Assembly (NCBI GenBank): GCA_017652285.1
Contig: JAGCBF010000031.1
Coordinates: 1-38,960, forward strand
Source of the DNA: Atopobiaceae bacterium
GTDB lineage: Bacteria; Actinomycetota; Coriobacteriia; Coriobacteriales; Atopobiaceae
Direction: 5' to 3'
DNA length: 38,960 bases
Below are positions 16,412 through 22,334 of this stretch, piece by piece. Within the stretch, counting starts at the first letter, position 1, and each line of letters begins with the position of its first letter. The notes below the pieces were generated by a model. That model was not told the origin of the DNA and searched no databases. It worked only from the letters and a program-made list of their open reading frames with translations. The translations under genes were made by a program, and so were the position numbers.

Positions 16412-16463
16412 CGCGGATAGTCTATCAGACTGCACTATATAATGCAAGCGGCAGCGCGGCGAA
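16412..16463 (-). promoter_or_regulatory. Divergent control region with TGCA palindrome
   Basis: TGCA-CTATATAA-TGCA (16431-16446) shares GCACTATATA with the palindrome-like site at 14895-14912. ATAGTCT lies at 16417. On the minus strand, TTGCAT-17-TAGACT or TTCGCC-18-TATAGT could be the promoter of the gene at 15914-16357. Which one is used cannot be told from sequence. Confidence 0.4.
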
Positions 16464-16501
16464 TAGCTCGCAAATTATGCGCACAATCTCGCAAAGATCA
16501 C

Positions 16502-16530
16502 TTGCGCGCTATAGTAGCACCTGCTATACT
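16502..16530 (+). promoter_or_regulatory. Promoter P2 of island with overlapping inverted repeat
   Basis: TTGCGC (16502-16507), 17 bases, TATACT (16525-16530). The spacer and -10 again contain an inverted repeat, TAGCA-CC-TGCTA. This is the same layout as P1 at 15388, so both are probably controlled by one repressor. It drives the gene at 16593 and perhaps the following operon. Confidence 0.72.
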
Positions 16531-16592
16531 TTCCCCGGCGGGCAAAATGGCCCGAGTCAAGCGCCCAGGCAGGGCAGAAGGGATATAGAGCA

Positions 16593-17024
16593 ATGCTAGA
16601 CGTACAGCAGACTATCAAAAACATCGGCAGGAACGCCGACAAGCGCACCTACTACAGGCGCGCGATCATGCACGACGCGCTCGAGATGATCGACAATCTC
16701 GACGCGCGCGACGTGCTCGAGCTCGACAACTTCGACGCGCTCGAGACTCGACTGCTTAACGGGGCAGACTCCACAATCAAGCTCTTTTGCGGTTCGCTCG
16801 ACGGGCACCGGCTCGAGGCGTGGCGCGTCTATTCGTGGGGCGGTTGCGCGCTCGTGTACAATGAAGATATTGCGCGCCACTACTTGACGCCTAGCGAATT
16901 CCGCAAGTACGAAAAGCGGCGCGACTCTAGCACGGCTCCGGGCGGCGTCGAGTTGCTCGAAGTGCAGGCGCGCGCTCTGCTCTCGGCGTGCAGACTGATA
17001 AAGAAAAGCGCGGTTTTCTGCTAG
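16593..17024 (+). CDS. Island protein, mobile-element-type hypothetical (143 aa)
   Basis: A 143-aa protein with ATG 16593 behind GCAGAAGGGAT. The central part (LEAWRVYSWGGCALVYNEDI followed by ARHYLTPSEF) and the late VELLEVQARALLSACRLI resemble a small hypothetical protein I recall from plasmids and conjugative elements of gut bacteria ('YSYGGCALIYDEDIAERLCTPSE'... 'LDVQARAL..A'). I know no function for it. Its presence suggests the island was assembled from plasmid-like material. The first 60 residues are helical and charged. Confidence 0.72.
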   Translation: MLDVQQTIKNIGRNADKRTYYRRAIMHDALEMIDNLDARDVLELDNFDALETRLLNGADSTIKLFCGSLDGHRLEAWRVYSWGGCALVYNEDIARHYLTPSEFRKYEKRRDSSTAPGGVELLEVQARALLSACRLIKKSAVFC

Positions 17025-17036
17025 TTTCTCGCAACC

Positions 17037-17060
17037 TAGGGCAATCCCGCGATTGCCCTA
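17037..17060 (+). terminator. Hairpin after gene 16593
   Basis: Perfect 10-bp stem TAGGGCAATC-CCGC-GATTGCCCTA. There is no T tract afterwards, so it is either a weak terminator or a 3'-end RNA-stabilising structure. ACAGTCG, a variant of the island motif, follows at 17081. Confidence 0.5.
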
Positions 17061-17114
17061 TCTGCGGCAAACTTGCCGAGACAGTCGAAAGCCAATAGGC
17101 GGAAGGGGTTCAAC

Positions 17115-17342
17115 ATGTGGAAGCGGGAAAAGAAGGAACTCACGGCGGAACAGGTGGCGCGCGGCGTGTACTTCTCGTCGGCCCTGGTGCGTGACGGCGA
17201 AACGGAGGCCGAGACGGTGCACGAGGTGTTCGCGAGTGATCCCAACCGAAAAGAGAAGATCGCGCGGCTGCAGGATGTGAGGTTCTTCCGCAACCTGGCG
17301 GCCGATGCCGGGTACAACGTGCGCGAGATTGTGAGGTTCTAG
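17115..17342 (+). CDS. Small island protein, unrecognised (75 aa)
   Basis: A 75-aa charged protein. ATG 17115 follows GGAAGGGG at a good distance. The sequence begins MWKREKKELTAEQVARGVYF and ends FFRNLAADAGYNVREIVRF; overall mixed charge and probably helical. I do not recognise a family. It stops 6 bases before a large hairpin and the 9-bp repeat array. Confidence 0.65.
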   Translation: MWKREKKELTAEQVARGVYFSSALVRDGETEAETVHEVFASDPNRKEKIARLQDVRFFRNLAADAGYNVREIVRF

Positions 17343-17347
17343 CACAT

Positions 17348-17384
17348 CGCCACGCCGGGGCACCTGCTCGGTGCCTCGGTGGCG
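17348..17384 (+). other. Intergenic hairpin before 9-bp array
   Basis: A stem with core GGCACC-TGCTC-GGTGCC (17359-17375), extended by CGCCA/TGGCG arms with a bulge. No T tract follows. It is immediately upstream of the five 9-bp repeats. Confidence 0.5.
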
Positions 17385-17397
17385 GTGTGCTGCCGTA

Positions 17398-17440
17398 ATA
17401 GTCGCAATAGTTGCAATAGTCGCAACAGTCGCAACAGTCG
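17398..17440 (+). repeat. Five tandem 9-bp repeats (A-T/C-AGTCGCA)
   Basis: Units start at 17398, 17407, 17416, 17425 and 17434: ATAGTCGCA, ATAGTTGCA, ATAGTCGCA, ACAGTCGCA, ACAGTCGGA. The spacing is exactly 9 bp. They lie between a hairpin and the ribosome site of the gene at 17464 and belong to the island-wide ATAGTCG family. Confidence 0.9.
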
Positions 17441-17463
17441 GAAACGATGGAACGGAGGAAGAG

Positions 17464-17889
17464 ATGACGAAAGAAAAGTATGCAGTTATCGAGCGCGAGG
17501 TGTTCGCAGCAACCGAGGGAGGCCGCCGGACGTATTCATGGGGATTGCCCTGCGGAGGCGAGGGGAACGAACTCTATTACGGGGATAGCGAGGAACATGC
17601 CCTTAGCGCCTATCACAAGGCGTGGATTGATATGCTCAAGGGCGAGGGATACAAGCTCGTCAAGGCCGCGCGTGGTCTTGATACCGTGGAGTATATGTCC
17701 TTGGAACTTGTCCGGTACACATTCGATGAGGATGATGAGGACGGGTGTCCGCTGGATGTTTTCACTGTTAGCCGCGAGAACAGCCTACCGTGGTTTGTGG
17801 AAAAGGCCATGCGCCAAGCGGAAGGTGAGTATATAGCCTGGTGCCGCTATGAGGCCGGTACCTGGCGCAACGTGCGCGACCTTATCTGA
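17464..17889 (+). CDS. Island protein, unrecognised (141 aa)
   Basis: A 141-aa acidic protein. ATG 17464 is preceded by GGAGGAAGAG. Features: strands at the start (YAVIEREVFAATEGGRRTYS), a helical segment (SAYHKAWIDMLKGEGYKLVK), an acidic DEDDEDGCPLDVF turn, and a C-terminal helix (WFVEKAMRQAEGEYIAWCRY). I do not recognise a family. It sits between two ATAGTCG repeat regions. Confidence 0.68.
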   Translation: MTKEKYAVIEREVFAATEGGRRTYSWGLPCGGEGNELYYGDSEEHALSAYHKAWIDMLKGEGYKLVKAARGLDTVEYMSLELVRYTFDEDDEDGCPLDVFTVSRENSLPWFVEKAMRQAEGEYIAWCRYEAGTWRNVRDLI

Positions 17890-17895
17890 TCCCCT

Positions 17896-17926
17896 ACAGT
17901 CGAAGTGCTGCGATAGTCGATAGTTG
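17896..17926 (+). repeat. ATAGTCG motif cluster
   Basis: ACAGTCG at 17896, ATAGTCG at 17913 and ATAGTTG at 17920 lie between the stop at 17889 and the ribosome site of the gene at 17940. This cluster is irregularly spaced (17 and 7 bp). Confidence 0.75.
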
Positions 17927-17939
17927 AATGGAGGTTACG

Positions 17940-18245
17940 ATGGAAAACTACAAACGAGCTCTTTTCATGTCCGCCTACGATATTATGCTGAGCACGCGCC
18001 GAACCCGCAACCCGCTTATGATCGAGGACGTGGTGGACGCTGTGCGGTTCGTCTCCACGGCGCTGGTGGGGATGCTGAACGGCGAGCGCCTGTTCCCGGA
18101 TGTTACGCTCGACCTGGCGGACACGCTGGAGTGGATCAATGATGACAAGATCGGCGAGATCGAGGACGCTGTGCACATCATCCGGTGCGCGAATGAAGAA
18201 CTCGCATCCCGCCAAGTCGGTACGCCGAACATCTGGCGGCAGTAG
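17940..18245 (+). CDS. Island protein, unrecognised (101 aa)
   Basis: A 101-aa largely helical protein. An upstream in-frame ATG (17928) lies inside the ribosome site TGGAGG, so ATG 17940 is the start. Sequence: SAYDIMLSTRRTRNPLMIED, then VVDAVRFVSTALVGMLNGER, DLADTLEWINDDKIGEIEDA. No family recognised. A 12-bp inverted repeat follows. Confidence 0.65.
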   Translation: MENYKRALFMSAYDIMLSTRRTRNPLMIEDVVDAVRFVSTALVGMLNGERLFPDVTLDLADTLEWINDDKIGEIEDAVHIIRCANEELASRQVGTPNIWRQ

Positions 18246-18256
18246 CTCTCGATAGA

Positions 18257-18285
18257 GATAGCACATTCCCCTAGAATGTGCTATC
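18257..18285 (+). other. Perfect 12-bp inverted repeat
   Basis: GATAGCACATTC-CCCTA-GAATGTGCTATC, a perfect 12-bp stem with a 5-base loop. No T run follows, so it may be a terminator-like hairpin or a dyad operator. It lies just before the ATAGTCG pair at 18294/18305. Confidence 0.7.
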
Positions 18286-18293
18286 ATCTGTCG

Positions 18294-18311
18294 ATAGTCG
18301 CGAAATAGTCG
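18294..18311 (+). repeat. ATAGTCG pair, 11-bp spacing
   Basis: Exact ATAGTCG at 18294 and 18305, one helical turn apart, just upstream of the GGAGG site for the gene at 18326. Confidence 0.88.
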
Positions 18312-18325
18312 GAATGGAGGAACAA

Positions 18326-18541
18326 ATGACGCAGACGGAGGCACAGAAGCGGGCGGTGAAGAAGTGGCGCAAGGGCAATATGCGCTCAATCACGCTGCAC
18401 TTCTACGTCGGCGGCGATGCCGATATTATCGCGTTCCTTGATGCGACGGAGAACAAGTCCCGGGCCGTGAAAGACGCTATCCGCGCCTATATCGCGCATC
18501 AGGGGCAAGACACCGAGGCAAGGGAAAACGGGGCGCTGTAG
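18326..18541 (+). CDS. Ribbon-helix-helix (Arc/CopG-like) DNA-binding protein
   Basis: A 71-aa basic protein with ATG 18326 behind GGAGGAACAA. The segment RSITLHFYVGGDADIIAFLD followed by NKSRAVKDAIRAYI is strand-helix-turn-helix as in ribbon-helix-helix proteins, and the N-terminal AQKRAVKKWRKGN is common in plasmid-borne members. Such dimers are repressors of plasmid copy control, toxin-antitoxin or conjugation genes. It sits directly behind an 11-bp-spaced motif pair, which may be its operator. No toxin partner is evident next to it. Confidence 0.65.
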   Translation: MTQTEAQKRAVKKWRKGNMRSITLHFYVGGDADIIAFLDATENKSRAVKDAIRAYIAHQGQDTEARENGAL

Positions 18542-18591
18542 GGCATTACAGAGCCTCACACGACGGCCCGCGAGGGCAGAAGGGATCGACC

Positions 18592-19179
18592 ATGAGATAC
18601 GGATACGTGCGAGTGAGCTCCGCCGAGCAGAACGAGGGCCGGCAGCTTGAGAAGATGGACGCGCTCGGCATCAGCCGCGAGTGCGTTTTCGTGGATAAGG
18701 CGAGCGGAAAGAGCCTCGACCGGCCCGCATGGAACGCGCTCCGCCGGGTGGTGCGCCGTGGCGACGTCATCGTGATCGACAGCCTCGACCGCCTCGGGCG
18801 CAACTACGACGAGGTGACTGCCGAGTGGCGCAAGCTCACCCGGGAGCAGGGCGTGGACGTGGTGGCGCTCGACCTCGAGTTTATGAACTCCGAAAACTTC
18901 CGCAACATGGGGGAAGTCGGAAAGCTGCTCGAGGATATGGTGCTCAATCTGCTTGCCTGGGTTGCGCAGACGGAACGCGAGAAGATCAGGCAGCGCCAAG
19001 CGGAGGGCATCGCCCTCGCGAAAGCGGAGGGCAAGTACACCGGCCGCAAGGCGCGCGAGCTCGGTGCCGAGGAGATCGAGGCGATCCGAGGCATGAAGGA
19101 TGCCGAGGCCATGCAGGCGCTCGGGGTGTCGCAGGCAACCTACTACCGCTGGAAACGGGAAGGGAAGCTCGCGGGATAG
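18592..19179 (+). CDS. Serine recombinase (resolvase/invertase family)
   Basis: A 195-aa small serine recombinase. The N-terminal domain has YVRVSSAEQN with catalytic Ser (S9), the DRLGR pair R67/R70 in IDSLDRLGRN, and the E-helix region (NLLAWVAQTEREKIRQRQAE). The C-terminal part from about 150 is a helix-turn-helix (QALGVSQATYYRWKREG). Length is normal for Tn3 resolvases and invertases. ATG 18592 follows AGAAGGG. The stop TAG is embedded in an ATAGTCG motif. The phage already has a tyrosine integrase, so this enzyme probably resolves multimers, inverts a segment or is a relic of how the island moved. No matching crossover site was identified. Confidence 0.92.
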   Translation: MRYGYVRVSSAEQNEGRQLEKMDALGISRECVFVDKASGKSLDRPAWNALRRVVRRGDVIVIDSLDRLGRNYDEVTAEWRKLTREQGVDVVALDLEFMNSENFRNMGEVGKLLEDMVLNLLAWVAQTEREKIRQRQAEGIALAKAEGKYTGRKARELGAEEIEAIRGMKDAEAMQALGVSQATYYRWKREGKLAG

Positions 19180-19228
19180 TCGGGTGATAGTCGCGGCGGA
19201 TAGTCGCGTCATAGTCGAATGATAGTCG
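19176..19228 (+). repeat. Five ATAGTCG copies at 11-13 bp spacing
   Basis: Exact copies start at 19176, 19187, 19200, 19211 and 19222 (spacing 11, 13, 11, 11), filling the gap between the recombinase gene and the regulator gene at 19248. All face the same side of the DNA helix. This is the densest array in the window. Confidence 0.93.
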
Positions 19229-19247
19229 CAAGACGGAAGGGAAGAAG

Positions 19248-19682
19248 ATGGACGAACAGCAGATGATGCAAGACCGGAAGGAGAGGGCGGAGCTGCGCGC
19301 GGTGCGCACCCTGGTCGGCCTCACACAGCAGGACTTGGCGGCGAAGTTCGGAGTGGCAATCGGCGATGTGTCGAATTGGGAGAACGCCAAGAAGCGTCAC
19401 TTCCCCGTTCCCGCCGACGTGCTCGACTACGTGCGCCGGGTCAAGCGGTTCCATGACGACGAGGTGGCGCGGCGCGCCGACAAGATACTCGACAGCGGCG
19501 CGAGCGAGGTCACGCTCACCTATTGGCGCTCGCAGCCGATCTACGAGAGGAGCGGCATGCCCGGCTACTTCTCCGTTGAGAACGGTATCAGCATCGCGGT
19601 GGCGTCGATAGTCGAATACGAGGGAGTGAGGGTGGAGTGGGAGTACCCGCCCGTGCCCGTGAACCCCGAACAGCAGGGATAG
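19248..19682 (+). CDS. HTH transcriptional regulator, YdiL/Aca2-like layout
   Basis: A 144-aa regulator. Residues about 15-50 form an XRE-type helix-turn-helix (VRTLVGLTQQDLAAKFGVAI, then DVSNWENAKK). This is followed by PVPADVLDYVRRVKRFHDDE and a mixed C-terminal domain with TLTYWRSQPIYERSGMPGYF. The 'HTH, then vP-d-v...' layout recalls the YdiL/DUF1870 group, to which Aca2, the repressor of anti-CRISPR operons, belongs. It is the last gene of the island and lies between ATAGTCG arrays, so it is the leading candidate to bind them. ATG 19248 follows GGAAGGGAAGAAG. Relation to Aca2 is a hypothesis. Confidence 0.7.
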   Translation: MDEQQMMQDRKERAELRAVRTLVGLTQQDLAAKFGVAIGDVSNWENAKKRHFPVPADVLDYVRRVKRFHDDEVARRADKILDSGASEVTLTYWRSQPIYERSGMPGYFSVENGISIAVASIVEYEGVRVEWEYPPVPVNPEQQG

Positions 19683-19749
19683 TCGCGCCATAGTCGCAAA
19701 AGAAAAACCCCTCCGAGCGGAGGGGTTTCTCATAGTCGCGTGATAGTCG
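19679..19749. repeat. Two ATAGTCG pairs flanking the terminator
   Basis: Pairs start at 19679/19690 and 19732/19743, both 11 bp apart, one on each side of the terminator at 19705-19728. The distance between inner copies is 42 bp, four helical turns. The first copy contains the stop codon of the HTH gene. Confidence 0.9.
19705..19728. terminator. Bidirectional rho-independent terminator
   Basis: Perfect 10-bp stem AAACCCCTCC-GAGC-GGAGGGGTTT with an A-rich 5' side (AAAAGAAA) and a T-rich 3' side. It can stop both the plus-strand island operon and minus-strand transcripts from the small terminase gene. It therefore separates the two terminase genes transcriptionally. Confidence 0.9.
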
Positions 19750-19751
19750 TG

Positions 19752-20357
19752 TCAGCTTTTCTCCGGCAGTTTCTTTTGAGCGTCCTCTACGGACACGATT
19801 TCGACTCCGACGAGTTCCGCGTACTTCCTCGCCGCGTCCTCCCCGCTCGCGAGCTGCGGCGTGGCATCGACGCGCACCACCGTCTCCTCGCGGGTGTCGC
19901 GGTATCCGAAGTGATTTTTGAGCAGAAAAATGTCACCCGCCGGGTTCGTGTTCTTCTCGTTCAGGCTCGCCTCGGCGTATGCCGCCATGATGGAGTACCA
20001 CCAATGGAGCTCCTCGACCACCTCGGGGTAGACGGTCATGCCCTTGCACGTCTTGACGCCACGGAAGATGCTCGAGAGGTCGTCCCGAGAGATGCCGAGC
20101 GCCACGCAGTACCCGTTCACCTGAAACTTGATGCCGTGCTTGGCGCAGAGCTCCATGTACTTGTCGGTGCGCTCCCGCACCGCGTCAATGTCCTCGATTG
20201 TGATTTTCGGGAGCGCCTTGAGCTCGCGGATGAACGCGATTATGCGCCTGTTGGTGTCGGCGTTCGGAACCTCGGGGTTCTGCGCCATGACGACGGGACT
20301 CTTTGCCCGCGCCTTGCTCATATCGTCCCTATATCCTCCGCTACCCTTGCCGCCCAT
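19752..20357 (-). CDS. terS: Probable terminase small subunit
   Basis: A 201-aa protein that starts MGGKGSGGYRDD behind AGGAGGG. It has a helical N-terminal half with a DNA-binding-like part (CVALGISRDDLSSIFRGVKT). The C-terminal part AEASLNEKNTNPAGDIFLLK followed by NHFGYRDT is the signature I know from Gram-positive phage small terminases ('...NPa..iFLLKNhFGYkD'). It would recognise the packaging site and recruit TerL. It ends 9 bases from an ATAGTCG box, then the bidirectional terminator. The distance to TerL is abnormal. Confidence 0.72.
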   Translation of the reverse strand: MGGKGSGGYRDDMSKARAKSPVVMAQNPEVPNADTNRRIIAFIRELKALPKITIEDIDAVRERTDKYMELCAKHGIKFQVNGYCVALGISRDDLSSIFRGVKTCKGMTVYPEVVEELHWWYSIMAAYAEASLNEKNTNPAGDIFLLKNHFGYRDTREETVVRVDATPQLASGEDAARKYAELVGVEIVSVEDAQKKLPEKS

Positions 20358-20778
20358 CTTCCCTCCTAACAAGGTAAACCCGACCGTCCGCCATCGTGAC
20401 GGACACTCCTTTGTACTTTCCGCGCCCCACGAGGCGGTAGAAGGCGTTGTACTCCGCCTTCCCGCCCTCGATGACCGCCTTCTCGTGCCCTGCCGCCAGG
20501 AACTCGTCGAGCGTCGCCCGCGCGAGGCTCGCGCGTGTCGGAACCTCATCCACGGGTTCCAGCGGCATCGACCGCACCGCGAGGCGGATGAGCATGACCT
20601 GCCCGTCCCGCACGCAGCACGTGACCGTCCTCTGCCTGCCTACCCTGCGGATTTCGGCGTTCATCACCTCGGAGGTGTGGCGCGCCGTGAAGGGCGTGGG
20701 AACGATTGCGAACCCATCCCCGCCCATCAGGAACCGCTTGAGCGCGGCGGAGCAGTATTGGCTACACCTGCTCTTCAT
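20341..20778 (-). CDS. Phage protein, unrecognised (145 aa)
   Basis: A 145-aa protein overlapping the small terminase start by 17 bases and the upstream gene by 17 bases. The start MKSRCSQYCSAALKRFLMGG at 20778 is the first ATG inside the upstream gene's end; the longer upstream frame has a shadow-like composition. Later segments RRVGRQRTVTCCVRDGQVML and GKYKGVSVTMADGRVYLVRR are beta-rich. I do not recognise a family. It is probably expressed with the late genes. Confidence 0.65.
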   Translation of the reverse strand: MKSRCSQYCSAALKRFLMGGDGFAIVPTPFTARHTSEVMNAEIRRVGRQRTVTCCVRDGQVMLIRLAVRSMPLEPVDEVPTRASLARATLDEFLAAGHEKAVIEGGKAEYNAFYRLVGRGKYKGVSVTMADGRVYLVRREDGRQG

Positions 20779-21025
20779 CGCCGCCCGCCTTGTCGAAGTC
20801 CGCGAGGAAGTACCCCGCCCAGCTGCCGTTGACCTGCCAGACGTTGAGGTGCTCCCCGTCCTCCTCGACGCGGATTGCGACCCGGATGATCTCGTTTGCC
20901 ACGATTGCGGGTTGGCGCGAGAGTCCCCTCCGGTCATCGCCCGCATCGTAGAGGTAGCGCACCGTGGGCGTTTTCGCCGTGTACTGCGCCGTGGTATTCC
21001 TAGTCGGCTTCTTCGCTTTTGCCAT
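20762..21025 (-). CDS. Phage protein, unrecognised (87 aa)
   Basis: An 87-aa protein. ATG 21025 (MAKAKKPTRNTTAQYTAKTP) follows GGAAGGAGAG at the right distance. A basic N-terminal tail leads into ANEIIRVAIRVEEDGEHLNV and WQVNGSWAGYFLADFDKAGG, a compact beta-helix pattern. No family recognised. It heads the short late-type group that ends with the small terminase. Confidence 0.7.
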   Translation of the reverse strand: MAKAKKPTRNTTAQYTAKTPTVRYLYDAGDDRRGLSRQPAIVANEIIRVAIRVEEDGEHLNVWQVNGSWAGYFLADFDKAGGDEEQV

Positions 21026-21166
21026 GTTCTCTCCTTCCGACCGTGTGCAGAGTAACCGCAACGTATCTCGTTTGTTTGTGCGTGTTTTGTGTAGTAGGTT
21101 TCGCGTGTGCGAAGGGCAGTCCCGAAAAACCGCCCTCCGCCTGCGTATTCGTTGCTATGAACTTTG
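21026..21166. other. Spacer upstream of late group
   Basis: 141 bases without a gene, lower in G+C than its neighbours. It holds the ribosome site for the 21025 gene and a GGGC...TTTTT...GCCC stretch. A late promoter is expected here, because the gene just upstream looks like a regulator, but I see no clear -35/-10 pair. Confidence 0.4.
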
Positions 21167-21730
21167 TTACTGCTTTTTCTGATGCTTGCGCCAACGATGC
21201 TCGCGTCCCTTGAGCGCGATGATTTGCCGCTCGAGAACGCCTATCTTCCAAGCCTCAAACGCCACGTAGTAGCCGTCGAGCGTCTTGCGCGCCATGTAAT
21301 CGGTCATGCCGCACACGCTCGGTCGCTTGGGTTGCTCGCCCTTGACGAACGAGAGCACCTCCTCGTGGTCGGCATCGGAGTGCGGCGAACCCGAGAGCGT
21401 CCGGCTCTGGTAGTCCGGCTCGAGCGTCCTCCACAGCTCGAAGGCGGTGTCCTTGTGCGAGCGCACGAGGCGCTCGAGGTTGCACACCTTGCAGGTGCCG
21501 TTGCGGTAGAACTGCGAGCGCAGCTCGTGGCACTCGGGGCACTCCCGCGTCTTAGGCTCGTAGTACCTTAGCGAGGTTCCGAGCGCTCCCGTCTTGCGCA
21601 ACTCGCACGCGCGTTTCCGCACGGCACCCTTAGTCCTGCGGAGGTGAGCCGCAATCGAGGACAGCGGCTCGTAACCCGCCTGCTCGCAGATGTACGCATC
21701 CTCCGACTCGCGCCACGGACGGCGCGTCAT
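21167..21730 (-). CDS. HTH and zinc-ribbon protein, possible late-gene regulator
   Basis: A 187-aa protein. An N-terminal helix-turn-helix (RRPWRESEDAYICEQAGYEP followed by SSIAAHLRRTKGAVRKRACE) resembles a Myb/SANT or HTH domain that reads DNA. A zinc ribbon follows (CPECHEL, then CKVCNLE) and then a helical C-terminus. Proteins of this build immediately before the terminase often control late transcription. Direct evidence is lacking. It overlaps the small membrane protein gene upstream (ATGA). Confidence 0.65.
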   Translation of the reverse strand: MTRRPWRESEDAYICEQAGYEPLSSIAAHLRRTKGAVRKRACELRKTGALGTSLRYYEPKTRECPECHELRSQFYRNGTCKVCNLERLVRSHKDTAFELWRTLEPDYQSRTLSGSPHSDADHEEVLSFVKGEQPKRPSVCGMTDYMARKTLDGYYVAFEAWKIGVLERQIIALKGREHRWRKHQKKQ

Positions 21731-21852
21731 CGTTTCCTCCGCTCGTCAAGCGCGACTAGGATGAGCGACACGCCCAGGAGGATGAGAAACACCGCCACGA
21801 CGAACATCGTTAGTCCGGCGGCGATACCGAGAGCCAATTCCCATGCAGTCAT
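21727..21852 (-). CDS. Small membrane protein (41 aa)
   Basis: A 41-aa gene joined to both neighbours by ATGA overlaps (21849-21852 and 21727-21730). The peptide starts MTAWELALGIAAGLT, continues with about 22 hydrophobic residues forming one membrane helix (MFVVAVFLILLGVSLILVAL), and ends DERRKR, so the C-terminus should stay in the cytoplasm. The function is unknown. The tight overlaps are strong evidence that it is real. Confidence 0.78.
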   Translation of the reverse strand: MTAWELALGIAAGLTMFVVAVFLILLGVSLILVALDERRKR

Positions 21853-22334
21853 TCTTCCACCACCTTCGCTCCGCACCATGGGCAATACTTAACGACGTAG
21901 CCGTACCAAGGTCTTCCGCAGGCAGAGCACCCCCAATCAAACGGTGATACTTTGTCCCCGTGACACGTCCGCAGCGGCACATAGGTTTGCAGTTCACCTT
22001 CCGACACCGTAGTGATGGGGGACATGAGTGTGATAGGCTCCTCGCGGGTGTTCCATGCTTTGATAGCCGCAGCCTCCGACGGGTAGTTGTCGATGAAGTG
22101 TCCGTGCATCTCTCCGTCCTCATCGCAGAAGATGCCCCAAACGCGCCCTTCGTTTGGGTAGTCAAGATGCCACAAGCTTGCTCCGCTGCCGCAGAATGGA
22201 CAGGGGAGCAACCCGTTGGCGTTCATGACGGGTTGCGGCTCGCCGAACAGCGGCTCATCGAACGGTTCATCGGGTGCGCAATCTTCGGGGGCATCCCATC
22301 CCCATAGCGCAATATCCCATAGTTCTTCGCTCAT
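21849..22334 (-). CDS. Lar-like restriction alleviation protein (copy 2, extended)
   Basis: A 161-aa protein. The middle LLPCPFCGSGASLWHLDYPN, FCDEDGEM and PSEAAAIKAWNTR match the Lar restriction-alleviation family, which softens host type I restriction. An additional C-terminal zinc ribbon (CSACGRPWYGYVVKYCPWCG) and an acidic N-terminus extend it. ATG 22334 overlaps the stop of the first Lar-like gene (ATGA). Whether it truly alleviates restriction is unproven; the family is often assigned on the zinc motif alone. Confidence 0.75.
   Translation of the reverse strand: MSEELWDIALWGWDAPEDCAPDEPFDEPLFGEPQPVMNANGLLPCPFCGSGASLWHLDYPNEGRVWGIFCDEDGEMHGHFIDNYPSEAAAIKAWNTREEPITLMSPITTVSEGELQTYVPLRTCHGDKVSPFDWGCSACGRPWYGYVVKYCPWCGAKVVEE

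Noticed and set aside
17398-17440. CRISPR array or minisatellite coding repeat
   Set aside because: Repeats are 9 bp with no spacers and no cas genes; the motif belongs to an island-wide family.
19608-19614. ATAGTCG inside the HTH gene as part of the regulatory array
   Set aside because: It is a lone copy in coding sequence with no neighbour at 9 or 11 bp; it may be chance or minor.
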